Shown piece after piece: positions 9,084 to 17,422 of a stretch of 64,000 nucleotides of DNA (the first letter of the stretch is position 1; every line of letters begins with the position of its first letter). This DNA is from Frankiaceae bacterium (GTDB taxonomy: Bacteria; Actinomycetota; Actinomycetes; BP-191). Where the stretch lies: NCBI GenBank assembly GCA_035556555.1, contig DATMES010000027.1, positions 62,001-126,000 on the forward strand. The letters are read 5' to 3'. The notes under the pieces are model-generated. The model made no database searches, was not told where the DNA came from, and saw only the letters and a program-made list of their open reading frames with translations. A program made the position numbers and the translations under genes.

Positions 9084-10045
9084 CGCTCGACGGCCTCGGC
9101 TACCGGTACGGCCACACCGGCGACTGGGCGCTGCGCGACGTCACGCTGTCCGTCGGCGCCGGTGAGGTGCTCGCCGTCGTCGGGCCTTCCGGCTCCGGCA
9201 AGTCCACGCTGCTGCGGCTGCTGACAGGCCTGCTCTCCCCGTCGGCGGGAACGGTCGCCATCGGCGGCGCCGACGTCACCCGCGTCGCCCCCGAGCGCCG
9301 TCCCGTCGCGATGGTGTTCCAGGGCTTCGCGCTGATGCCGCACCTGACGGTGCGCGACAACATCGCGTTCGGGCCTCGCGTACGCCGCGAGCCGCGCGCG
9401 TCCGTGGCCCCGCGCGTGACCGCCGTGGCCTCCTCGCTCGGCCTCGGCGCGCTGCTCGACCGCTACCCGGGGCAGCTCTCCGGCGGCGAACGCCAGCGGG
9501 TCGCGCTGGCGAGGTCGCTCGTCCGCGACCCCGTCGTGTTCTGCCTGGACGAGCCGCTGTCGAGCCTCGACCCGCAGCTGCGTACGGACGCCCGCAAGCT
9601 GCTCGCGCCGCTGCTGCGCGCCGACGGCCGCTGCGCCGTCTACGTCACCCACGACCAGGCCGAGGCCATGACCATGGGCGACCGCGTGGCGGTCCTGCGC
9701 GCGGGCCGCCTGGAGCAGGTCGCGACGCCGCGCGAGCTGTACGACGCGCCGGCGACGACGTTCGTCGCGTCGTTCGTCGGGTCGCCGCCGATGTCGCTGC
9801 TCCCTGTCCCCGAGGGCGGCTGGGTCGGCGTGCGTCCTGAGGACGTACGGCTCGTGCCCGGCGACGACGGCACCGTCGTCGACGTCGAGGACCTCGGCCA
9901 CGAACGCCACGTCGCCGTCGACCTCCCGGGCCGCGGCCGCGTCGTCGCGCGGCTCGGCGCCGGCCCGCACCCGCCGCTCGGTACGCCGACCGGCGTCGAG
10001 ATCGGCACCACGCGCGCGTTCGACGCCGAGGGGCGGGCCGTGTGA
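9080..10045 (+). CDS. Sugar ABC transporter ATPase (MalK/UgpC-like)
   Basis: A roughly 321-residue ATPase that powers import. Visible motifs in order are Walker A GPSGSGKST, the Q loop VFQGF, the signature LSGGERQR, Walker B VFCLDEP, the D loop SSLD and the switch THDQAEAM, then a C-terminal TOBE-like domain from about 235 (VGVRPEDVRL). The start is unusual: no ATG, GTG or TTG lies in frame near the family's N-terminus, and the CTG at 9080, whose last bases form the preceding stop (CTGA), gives the expected beginning LTLDGLGYRYG. An ATG at 8957 would add an unlikely Arg-rich leader that overlaps the binding-protein gene. Confidence 0.9.
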   Translation: MTLDGLGYRYGHTGDWALRDVTLSVGAGEVLAVVGPSGSGKSTLLRLLTGLLSPSAGTVAIGGADVTRVAPERRPVAMVFQGFALMPHLTVRDNIAFGPRVRREPRASVAPRVTAVASSLGLGALLDRYPGQLSGGERQRVALARSLVRDPVVFCLDEPLSSLDPQLRTDARKLLAPLLRADGRCAVYVTHDQAEAMTMGDRVAVLRAGRLEQVATPRELYDAPATTFVASFVGSPPMSLLPVPEGGWVGVRPEDVRLVPGDDGTVVDVEDLGHERHVAVDLPGRGRVVARLGAGPHPPLGTPTGVEIGTTRAFDAEGRAV

Positions 10046-10920
10046 GGCAGCGGCACTACCGGCGCGGGTTGCGGCTGCTCATGGCGCCGTACGTCCTCGG
10101 CGCCGTGCTGCTCGTCGTCCTCCCTGCGATCGCGAGCTTCGCCTTCGCGTTCACGCGCTTCGACGGGATCGGGGCGCCGCGCTTCGACGGGCTCGACGTG
10201 TTCGCGGACCTGTTCGCGTCGTCGGAGTTCCACGACTCGCTGCGCGCGACGGCGGTCATCGCGGCGGTGGCGGTGCCGTTGCGCGTCGTCGGGGCGATCG
10301 CGTTCGCGATGCTGCTGCACCGTTCCGAACGCCTCGCCTCGCCGGGCCGCATCGCGGCGTTCGCCCCGGTGGTCGTCCCCGACGCCGCGACGGCGCTCGT
10401 CTGGCTCTGGGTCGTGAACCCGGTGTACGGCCCCCTCGGCATCGCGGCGCGGGCGATGGGCTTCGACGCGGGGCCGCTGCTGCTCGACCCGTGGGGGGCG
10501 CGGTTCGTCTTCATCGCGGTGAGCGTGCTGGCGCTCGGGGAGGGGTTCCTCGTCGTGCTGGCGGCGCGGCGCGAGCTGCCCGGCGCGGTGTACGACGTGG
10601 CGCGGCTGGAGGGCGCGGGGGCGTGGCAGACGTTCCGGCGGGTGACGTTGCCGCTGCTGACGCCGGTGGTGGCGTTCCTCGTCGTGCGGGACACGGTGGC
10701 GAGCGTGCAGGTGCCGCTGGTGCCGACCCTGGTGCTCACCGAAGGCGGGCCGCTCAACGCCACCAAGACGCTGCCGGTGCTCGTCTACGAGAAGGGCTTC
10801 GCCGAGCTGCGCTTCGGCGACGCGGCGGCCGTGGCGATGCTCATGTTCGGGCTGGCGCTCGCGGTGGCGGCAGTGCAGCTGCTGTTCCTGCGGCGGCGGC
10901 TGCGGTGGGAGTCAAGATGA
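10042..10920 (+). CDS. Sugar ABC transporter permease (MalF-like)
   Basis: A 292-residue membrane protein with six predicted segments and an EAA loop (VARLEGAGAWQTF, near 190-203), typical of the first permease of CUT1 importers. The GTG start overlaps the ATPase stop (GTGA), so binding protein, ATPase and this permease form one tightly coupled unit. Its usual partner, the MalG-like permease, is at 5563-6375 instead of directly downstream. A hairpin at 11040 and a family A palindrome at 11134 follow before the convergent minus-strand gene. Confidence 0.93.
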   Translation: MRQRHYRRGLRLLMAPYVLGAVLLVVLPAIASFAFAFTRFDGIGAPRFDGLDVFADLFASSEFHDSLRATAVIAAVAVPLRVVGAIAFAMLLHRSERLASPGRIAAFAPVVVPDAATALVWLWVVNPVYGPLGIAARAMGFDAGPLLLDPWGARFVFIAVSVLALGEGFLVVLAARRELPGAVYDVARLEGAGAWQTFRRVTLPLLTPVVAFLVVRDTVASVQVPLVPTLVLTEGGPLNATKTLPVLVYEKGFAELRFGDAAAVAMLMFGLALAVAAVQLLFLRRRLRWESR

Positions 10921-11039
10921 TCCGAACGGGCTATGGAGGCTGGGTTCTCACCCGGCGCACACTTCCTCCACCACGGCGGTCCTGACCCCGGACGGCGTGC
11001 CAACCCGGCACCCGCAGATGGAGGGAACGTCGCAGAGAC

Positions 11040-11084
11040 AAGACGACCGGCCGGAGCATCCCCCCGCATCCCGCCGGTCGTCTT
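11040..11084 (+). terminator. Hairpin after transporter operon
   Basis: Perfect 12-bp stem, AAGACGACCGGC at 11040-11051 with GCCGGTCGTCTT at 11073-11084, and a 21-base loop. A plausible terminator for the transporter operon, although no T-run follows. The gap 10921-11211 (291 bp) holds only this hairpin, the next palindrome and unremarkable sequence. Confidence 0.5.
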
Positions 11085-11133
11085 GGCGTTCCGGGCCGGC
11101 GGCGCCGCCGCGCCTTGCGCGCGCGCCGAAAAT

Positions 11134-11189
11134 CGTGATCTTGGCGACGTTCGTGTGTGCCGAGCAGCACGAACGTCGCCAAGATCACG
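11134..11189. repeat. 56-bp palindrome, family A copy 2
   Basis: The best-preserved copy: 22-bp perfect arms (left arm begins CGTGATCTTGGCGACGTT) around a 12-base loop. It lies between two convergent genes. No T-run on either side. Confidence 0.92.
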
Positions 11190-11211
11190 AAATCCGGCCG
11201 GCCCGACCCCG

Positions 11212-12462
11212 CTACGGGCCGATCGCCACGCGCAGGATCCGCCCCTGGGCGTCGAGGATCAGCCACAACGGCTCGGGTACGGCGCGCCGCCGCTGCGCGC
11301 GGACCCACCGCCCCAGCGTCTGACCGGTCTGCGCGGGCGCGCCCACGCCGGTCACCCCGAAGCCGAGGACGATCTCGGCGTCGCGCCGCACGACGTAGTC
11401 CCTGATCCCCCCGCGGACGTCCTCCATCACCGTCGCCCACTCGTCGAGCACGACCGGCGGCGGACCCGACGGGCTGTCGTCCTTGGGCGTGCCGCTCGCG
11501 TGCTGGAACGGGTTGAAGCGCAGGTGCAGCACGCCATCGCGAGAGTACGTCGCCACCGGGACCCCGATCCGCGTCTCCACGCCGACGCTCTCCCTGCGCA
11601 CCAGCCGCGAGTCGCCGAGCCGGATCACCGAGATGCCGCCGCCGAGGTCGGTGCGGACGAGGAACCGCCCCTCCCACGTGTACGACCCCACGAGGTCGTC
11701 GGGCCGCAGCGTCCACTCCGACCCGGGGCCGTACCGCTCCCACCCCTGGTCGGCGCAGCCGGTCTCGCGCACCGCCTCGCAGAACGCCGTCCGCTCGGTC
11801 GACACGACGTACCGCCCGCGCACCCGGAAGTACGCCCCCGCCGCGTCGTGCACGTCGCGCACCGCCGGGGGTAGCGGCGGCAGCCGCACACCGCCGGGAC
11901 ACCGCGTCCCGTCCGCCCGCTCGACCTCGCCGTCGGTCGGCCCGTCGGTGACGCCGATCTCGACGTGCCCGGGGTTGAACGGGTCGGGCCGCACGGGCGG
12001 GCGTTCGAGGCCCATGCCGCTCTCCACGACGCCGCCGTCGCGCCGGTACCGGTACGTCCCCGCCTCGTCCTCGAACGTCCCCGATGCGGCGCACCAGCCG
12101 AGCAGCACCTGGTCGTTGAGCGGGCCGCCGACGGCGTGCAGCGCGTACGCCGCGCCGTTGCCCTGCCCGACGACGAACCCGGGAACGCCCTCCGCCAGCA
12201 GCACCCCGCGCACCTCGCCCGCGGGCGGCACCGGCACGCGCACGAACTTCGTGAACGGGTTCCGCCGCGGCCCGCGGGGGACCGGCGACTCGCTCGGGTA
12301 CTCCGTGAACGGCGTCGGCGTCGGCCGCGCCTCCGGCTCGGGGGAGCGGGACGCCGCGAGGCCGTACGCCACCAGCGCCGCGACCGCCGCCACGCCGATG
12401 ACCACGGACAGCGGCCGGCGCGGCGGCCTCTCCTCGCCGGACGCGAGGACCTCAGCGGTCAC
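11212..12462 (-). CDS. Membrane-anchored outer protein, unknown
   Basis: A 416-residue protein with a short cytoplasmic N-terminus, one membrane segment at about 19-38 (VVIGVAAVAALVAYGLAA), a Pro/Thr/Ser-rich linker (about 40-75) and a large outer domain of about 340 residues. Three or more cysteines in that domain could form disulfides. I do not recognise the family. The GTG start overlaps the stop of the EF-G-like gene (GTGA), so the two are cotranslated, but no shared function is obvious. It ends beside a convergent palindrome. Confidence 0.85.
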   Translation of the reverse strand: MTAEVLASGEERPPRRPLSVVIGVAAVAALVAYGLAASRSPEPEARPTPTPFTEYPSESPVPRGPRRNPFTKFVRVPVPPAGEVRGVLLAEGVPGFVVGQGNGAAYALHAVGGPLNDQVLLGWCAASGTFEDEAGTYRYRRDGGVVESGMGLERPPVRPDPFNPGHVEIGVTDGPTDGEVERADGTRCPGGVRLPPLPPAVRDVHDAAGAYFRVRGRYVVSTERTAFCEAVRETGCADQGWERYGPGSEWTLRPDDLVGSYTWEGRFLVRTDLGGGISVIRLGDSRLVRRESVGVETRIGVPVATYSRDGVLHLRFNPFQHASGTPKDDSPSGPPPVVLDEWATVMEDVRGGIRDYVVRRDAEIVLGFGVTGVGAPAQTGQTLGRWVRAQRRRAVPEPLWLILDAQGRILRVAIGP

Positions 12463-14567
12463 TCCTTGGCGGCCGCCGCCAGCACCTTCTGCGCGTGGCC
12501 GTGCGGCATCGGCTCGTGCCGCGCGTACTGCCGTGTGAACGTCCCCGTGCCGTGGCTGATGGACCGCAGGTCGATGGCGTACCGCACGACCTCGGTCTCC
12601 GGCACCTCGGCCTTGATGAGCGTGCGGCCGCCGTTGCCGACGGGCTCGGTGCCGGCCACGCGCCCGCGCCGCCCGGACAGGTCGCTCATGACGGCGCCGA
12701 CGTACTCGTCGGGCACCAGCACGCCGATCTCCAGGACGGGCTCCAGCAGGACGACGTTGCCGGACTTGGCGGCGTCCTTGAGCGCGAGCCCGCCCGCGAT
12801 CTGGAACGCCATGTCGGAGGAGTCGACGGAGTGCGCCTTGCCGTCGGTGAGCGTCACCTTGATGTCGACGACGGGGTAGCCCGCGACCGCGCCGTGCTCC
12901 ATCTGCGCGCGCATCCCCTTCTCGATGGAGGGGATGAACTGGTTGGGTACGGCGCCGCCGAAGACCTTGTCGACGAACTCGAAGCCCCCGCCCGACGGCA
13001 GCGGCTCGATGGTGACGTCGCAGACGGCGTACTGGCCGTGGCCGCCGGACTGCTTGACGTGCCGGCCGTGGCCCTGCGCCGGCGCGGAGAACGTCTCCCG
13101 CAGCGGTACGCGCACGTCGACCTTCTCGACCTCGACGCCGTACTTGGTCTTGAGCCGGTCGAGGAGGACGTCGGCGTGCGCCTCGCCCATGGTCCAGAGG
13201 ACGAGCTGGTGGGTCTCCGCGTTGCGCTCGAGGCGGACCGTCGGGTCCTCGGCGACGATGCGGTTGAGCCCGGTGCCGAGCTTGTCCTCGTCGGTCTTGG
13301 TCTTGGCCTGGATGGCGACGGGCAGCAGCGGCTCGGGCATCTCCCACGGCTCGATGAGCAGCGGGTTGTCCTTGTCCGAGAGGGTGTCGCCGGTCTCGGC
13401 GCGCTGCAGCTTGGCGATGGCGCAGATGTCGCCGGCGCCGCACTCGGTGACCGGGCGCTGCGTCTTGCCGAGCGGCGACGAGAGCGTGACGACGCGCTCG
13501 TCGACGTCGTGGTCCTCGTGGCCGCGCTCCGCGAGGCCGTGGCCGGACACGTGCACGACGGTCTCGGGCTTGAGCGTCCCGCTGAACACCCGCACCAGGC
13601 TGATGCGGCCGACGTACGGGTCCGTGGTCGTCTTGATGACCTCGGCGGCGAGGGGGCCGTTGGGGTCGCACTCGATCGGCGGCTTCGGCTCGCCGGCGGG
13701 CGACGTCACGACCGGGCACGGGTGCTCCAGCGGCGACGGGAACGCGCTCGTCAGCACCTCCAGCAGCTCCGTCATGCCGAGCCCCGTGACCGCAGCGGTG
13801 GCGATGACCGGGTAGAACGAACCCCGCGCGACCGCCGTCTCCAGGTCGTCGACGAGCACCTTCGTCTCGATGTCCTCGCCGCCGAGGTAGCGGTCCATGA
13901 GGGTCTCGTCCTCGCTCTCGGCGATGATCCCCTCGATGAGCGACGCGCGGCTGTCGGCGATGAGCGGCAGGTGCTCGGGGTCGGGGTCGCGCTCCACGCG
14001 CGTACCCGACGAGTAGTCGAAGATCCTCTGGGACAGCAGGCCGATGACACCGCCGACGTGCTCGTCGTCGGTGTGCAGCGGGAGGTACAGCGGCTGTACG
14101 CCGTCGCCGAACACCCGCTGGCACAGCGCCAGCGTCTCCTCGAAGTCGGCCCGGTCGCGGTCGAGCTTGCTGACGACGATGGCGCGCGGCATGCCGACCG
14201 CCGCGCACTCGTCCCAGATCATCCGCGTGGCGCCGTCGATGCCGTCCACGGCGGAGACGACGAACAGCGCCGCGTCCGCCCCGCGCAGGCCCGCGCGCAG
14301 GTCGCCGACGAAGTCGGCGTAGCCGGGCGCGTCGAGCAGGTTGACCTTGATGCCGGCGTGCTCGATCGGCGCGAGCGCCAGCGAGACGGAACGGTGCTGG
14401 CGCAGCTCGGCGTCGTCGAAGTCGGTGACGGTGTTGCCGTCCTCGACCCGGCCGGCGCGGGTGAGCGCCCCGGTCGCGACGAGGAGGGCCTCGACGAGCG
14501 TCGTCTTGCCGGCGCCGGAGTGACCGACCAGCACCACGTTGCGCACATTGCCGGGTGAGAGCGTCAC
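12459..14567 (-). CDS. Elongation factor G-like protein (EF-G2 type)
   Basis: A 702-residue translational GTPase with all five EF-G domains. The G1 motif is GHSGAGKTT (about 15-23), G3 is DAPGYADF, and G4 is SKLD in place of the usual NKMD, a change common in the EF-G2 branch. Like Mycobacterium FusA2, these paralogues lack a clear role in bulk translocation; some act in ribosome recycling or stress. The canonical fusA should lie elsewhere, near rpsL-rpsG, which is not in this window. An ATG preceded by a GGAGG site gives the start. It is divergent from the PAS-PP2C gene, 86 bp apart. Confidence 0.93.
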   Translation of the reverse strand: MTLSPGNVRNVVLVGHSGAGKTTLVEALLVATGALTRAGRVEDGNTVTDFDDAELRQHRSVSLALAPIEHAGIKVNLLDAPGYADFVGDLRAGLRGADAALFVVSAVDGIDGATRMIWDECAAVGMPRAIVVSKLDRDRADFEETLALCQRVFGDGVQPLYLPLHTDDEHVGGVIGLLSQRIFDYSSGTRVERDPDPEHLPLIADSRASLIEGIIAESEDETLMDRYLGGEDIETKVLVDDLETAVARGSFYPVIATAAVTGLGMTELLEVLTSAFPSPLEHPCPVVTSPAGEPKPPIECDPNGPLAAEVIKTTTDPYVGRISLVRVFSGTLKPETVVHVSGHGLAERGHEDHDVDERVVTLSSPLGKTQRPVTECGAGDICAIAKLQRAETGDTLSDKDNPLLIEPWEMPEPLLPVAIQAKTKTDEDKLGTGLNRIVAEDPTVRLERNAETHQLVLWTMGEAHADVLLDRLKTKYGVEVEKVDVRVPLRETFSAPAQGHGRHVKQSGGHGQYAVCDVTIEPLPSGGGFEFVDKVFGGAVPNQFIPSIEKGMRAQMEHGAVAGYPVVDIKVTLTDGKAHSVDSSDMAFQIAGGLALKDAAKSGNVVLLEPVLEIGVLVPDEYVGAVMSDLSGRRGRVAGTEPVGNGGRTLIKAEVPETEVVRYAIDLRSISHGTGTFTRQYARHEPMPHGHAQKVLAAAAKE

Positions 14568-14640
14568 CGTTCCTCCAGGGATGGGTAGGGGCGGGGGTCC
14601 GATGCTTCACCTCCCTGGCCGCCCCCCGCAAGACCTCCGA

Positions 14641-14646
14641 TACCGT
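14641..14646 (+). promoter_or_regulatory. -10 hexamer for leaderless PAS-PP2C mRNA
   Basis: TACCGT ends seven bases before the GTG at 14654, and there is no ribosome site between. This fits a leaderless transcript. Confidence 0.45.
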
Positions 14647-14653
14647 TGGCCCG

Positions 14654-16660
14654 GTGTTCGACCTCAACGCGCTAGGGCTGAGCGACCTCGTGCGCATCAG
14701 CGCCGCCCTGCGCGTACCCCCGCCGGTCGGCACGATGGAGCAGGCCGCGGAGTACGTCGTCCGCTACCTCTACGACAACCTCCTCGACAAGCAGACCGGC
14801 GAGCGCTCGTCGGCGCTCGTGCGCTGCTACAAGACGCATCCGTACGCCGCGCTCGACGACGACCTGCGGGCGTTCGCCGACGGGATGCTCGACGGCGACG
14901 CCGATCGAGACGCGCTGCGCTGCCTCACGCTGCTCGCCACCGCAGGCGAACGCCCGGAGTGGAACGACCGCCGCCGCTCCTTCTCGCACCAGGCCATCCC
15001 GCTGCTCAGCGCCGAGGCCGTCGCCCGCTCGCCCATGATCAACGAGCTGATCGTCCAGCTCGGCGTGGACGTCGAGGGGCTGCTCCGGCCCCGCGGCCTG
15101 CTCGTCGACGTGCAGCCGCGGACGTTCAACGTGTTCCACGTCCCCGACGCGCTGGGCAGCCCGTACGTCCCCGACCAGGACGACTTCGTGGTGCCGTACG
15201 GCATCCGCTCGGTCGTCGGTTTCGGCGGCCTGCTGCCCGACGGGGAGCTGTACGCCGTCATCCTCTTCTCGCGGACGCCGATCAACCGCGAGACCGCCGA
15301 GCAGTTCCGCACGGTGACGGCGACGGTGGGGCTCGCGCTGCTCCCGTACATCGAGAGCGTCTTCGACGGTGCGCCTGGTCGCGAGGTGCCCGCGGAGTCG
15401 CTCGCGGCGTGGCGCATGGCGGCGCTGGACCAGCTGCTCCAGGTCCGCGAGGTGTCGATCCTCGAGCAGTCGCTGCGCATCGAGCAGGCGCTCGCCGACG
15501 TCGAGGACCGTGCCGCCGAGCTGACCCGCTCGCGCGCCGTGCTCGCCGACAGCGAGGCGCGCAAGGCGGCGATCCTCTCGGCGTCGATCGACGCGATCGT
15601 CACCATCGACGCCGACGGCACGGTCGTCGACTTCAACGCCGCCGCCGAGCGGATGTTCGGCTACGCCGCCGCCGACGCCCTCGGCGCGTCCATGGCGTCG
15701 TTGATCGTCCCCGAGCGGCTGCGCCCGGCGCACCATGCGGGCATGGCGCGCCACCTCACCACCGGCGAGGCGCGGATCCTCGGCCAGCGCGTCGAGATCG
15801 AGGCGCTGCGGTCGGACGGCACGGAGTTCCCCGTCGAGCTGACCGTGTCGCGGATCGACGTGGCGGGGCCGCCGATGTTCACGGCGACCATTCGTGACCT
15901 CACGCACGCGCGGCGTACGGAGGCGGAGCTGCGCGAGCTCGCCGACACGTTGCAGGCCGGCCTGCTGCCGCCGCGGCCGCCGCGGATGCCGGGAGTCGAG
16001 GTCGCCACGCACTACCGCGCCGGCGGCCGTGGGCTGCAGGTCGGCGGCGACTTCTACGACGTGTTCCGGCTCGCCGACGACCAGTGGGGCGTCATCATCG
16101 GCGACGTCTGCGGCAAGGGGGCCAAGGCCGCGTCGGTCACCTCCCTCGTGCGCTACACCGCCCGCGCGGCCGCCGCGCACTCCGGCGAGCCGTCCGACGT
16201 CATGCACGAGATCAACGCCGCCCTCGCCGACGGCCCGGACGCCGACGACCGCTACTGCTCGGCCGTCTTCGCCAAGCTCTGCCTGTCGCCGGGCTCGGTC
16301 GAGGTGTCGATGTGCTCGGGCGGCCACCCCTCGCCGCTGGTGGTGCGTACCGACGGCACCGTCGAGGCAGTCTCCGCGGCGGGCGGGCAGCTCATCGGGC
16401 TGTTCGAGGAGTACGAGGCGTCCTGCGAGGAGCTCACGCTGCGCACGGGGGACGTGCTCGTCCTCTACACCGACGGCGTCACCGAGGCGCGGGACGCGGC
16501 GGGGGACCTGTTCGGGCAGGACCGGCTCGCCGCGCTGCTGGCGCGGACGGCCGGGTCGTCGGCGCACGACGTCGTCGCGGCCGTCACGCGCGCCCTCCAG
16601 GACTGGACCGACGCCCCCGGCGACGACATCGCGATCGTCGCCCTCCGCCCCCTCGCCTGA
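14654..16660 (+). CDS. PAS and PP2C (SpoIIE/RsbU-type) phosphatase
   Basis: A 668-residue signalling protein. Residues 1-270 form a sensor domain I do not recognise, with a conserved-looking CYKTHPYA segment. A short coiled stretch follows, then a PAS domain at about 300-415 (ILSASIDAIVTIDADG, FNAAAERMFGY) and a C-terminal PP2C/SpoIIE phosphatase at about 435-668 with the metal-binding motifs VGGDFYDV, GDVCGKGAKAA and GGHPSPLV, and the closing DDIAIVAL. Such enzymes dephosphorylate STAS antagonists to free a sigma factor; the STAS protein at 1578-1913 is one possible substrate, though unlinked. No membrane segments are present, so it is cytosolic. Confidence 0.93.
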   Translation: MFDLNALGLSDLVRISAALRVPPPVGTMEQAAEYVVRYLYDNLLDKQTGERSSALVRCYKTHPYAALDDDLRAFADGMLDGDADRDALRCLTLLATAGERPEWNDRRRSFSHQAIPLLSAEAVARSPMINELIVQLGVDVEGLLRPRGLLVDVQPRTFNVFHVPDALGSPYVPDQDDFVVPYGIRSVVGFGGLLPDGELYAVILFSRTPINRETAEQFRTVTATVGLALLPYIESVFDGAPGREVPAESLAAWRMAALDQLLQVREVSILEQSLRIEQALADVEDRAAELTRSRAVLADSEARKAAILSASIDAIVTIDADGTVVDFNAAAERMFGYAAADALGASMASLIVPERLRPAHHAGMARHLTTGEARILGQRVEIEALRSDGTEFPVELTVSRIDVAGPPMFTATIRDLTHARRTEAELRELADTLQAGLLPPRPPRMPGVEVATHYRAGGRGLQVGGDFYDVFRLADDQWGVIIGDVCGKGAKAASVTSLVRYTARAAAAHSGEPSDVMHEINAALADGPDADDRYCSAVFAKLCLSPGSVEVSMCSGGHPSPLVVRTDGTVEAVSAAGGQLIGLFEEYEASCEELTLRTGDVLVLYTDGVTEARDAAGDLFGQDRLAALLARTAGSSAHDVVAAVTRALQDWTDAPGDDIAIVALRPLA

Positions 16661-16678
16661 GGCCGGCCGCTTACCCTT

Positions 16679-16740
16679 GCGCAAGCGTTTCCTGCAGCGA
16701 ACGCCGTACTGTCCGCCGTCGCTGCAGGAAACGCTTGCGC
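16679..16740. repeat. 62-bp palindrome, family B copy 2
   Basis: Perfect 22-bp arms, the left beginning GCGCAAGCGTTTCCTGCA, with an 18-base loop. It lies between two same-strand genes (PP2C and pgsA), where it could end the first transcript. Same length and arm sequence as the copy at 6388. Confidence 0.92.
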
Positions 16741-16818
16741 GGTTGCCGGGCGGGTCGCCGGGCCGGAGCGGGGTGAGGGGCCGCGCGCGCCGTGACGGGA
16801 ACGGCGCTCGCCCGCCGG

Positions 16819-16824
16819 TAGGCT
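16819..16824 (+). promoter_or_regulatory. -10 hexamer for leaderless pgsA mRNA
   Basis: TAGGCT ends seven bases before the pgsA ATG at 16832. pgsA therefore has its own promoter here instead of being read from thrS-HIT as in mycobacteria. Confidence 0.6.
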
Positions 16825-16831
16825 GGTCCCC

Positions 16832-17422
16832 ATGCCTCGCTTCAAGGCCGCGTTCTTCGCGCCACCGTTGCGGGCACTCGGCCGGGCGCTCGTGAAGACG
16901 CCGATCACGCCCGACATGATCACCGCGACCGCGCTGCTCGGGACCGTGACCGGCGCCGCGCTCATCGCCACCGGCCACCTCGTCGCCGGCGGGATCACGT
17001 GCTGGCTCTTCGCGATGCTCGACAGCGTCGACGGCGCGCTGGCCCGCGCCCGCGGTACGTCGTCCTCCTGGGGCGCGCTGCTCGACTCGACCAGCGACCG
17101 CGTCGCCGACGGCGCGATCTTCGGCGCGCTCGTCCTCAACTTCGCGGTCGACGAGCCGTGGCTCGCCAGGCTGGCGCTGTTCTGCCTCGTGTTCGGCGTC
17201 GTCGTGTCGTACGTCAAGGCGCGGGCGGAGGGCCTCGGCGCCACGTGCGACGTGGGCTTCGCCGAACGCGCCGAGCGCCTCATCATCATCCTCGGCGGCG
17301 TCATCCTCGGCGCCTGGGTGCCGTACGTCCTCGCCGCCTGCCTGTGGTTCCTCGCCGTCGCGACGGTCGTCACGGTGGGCCAGCGGCTGGCGCACGTCCA
17401 CCGCCAGCTCGCGCTGCGATGA
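16832..17422 (+). CDS. pgsA: Phosphatidylinositol phosphate synthase (PgsA1-like)
   Basis: A 196-residue CDP-alcohol phosphatidyltransferase in the cytoplasmic membrane. The family motif is complete: DSVDGALARARG followed by GALLDSTSD, matching D-G-x2-A-R-x8-G-x3-D-x3-D, with four to six membrane helices around it. In actinobacteria the enzyme between the HIT gene and an acyltransferase makes phosphatidylinositol phosphate, precursor of PI and PI mannosides; that assignment rests on gene order. The ATG follows a promoter-like hexamer and not a ribosome site. Its stop overlaps the next gene (ATGA). Confidence 0.95.
   Translation: MPRFKAAFFAPPLRALGRALVKTPITPDMITATALLGTVTGAALIATGHLVAGGITCWLFAMLDSVDGALARARGTSSSWGALLDSTSDRVADGAIFGALVLNFAVDEPWLARLALFCLVFGVVVSYVKARAEGLGATCDVGFAERAERLIIILGGVILGAWVPYVLAACLWFLAVATVVTVGQRLAHVHRQLALR

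Noticed and set aside
11212-14733. A 1173-residue minus-strand frame covering both the membrane protein and the EF-G-like gene
   Set aside because: Only its last 416 residues look like protein; the first part is an Arg-rich shadow of the EF-G-like gene in another frame. It is not a fusion.
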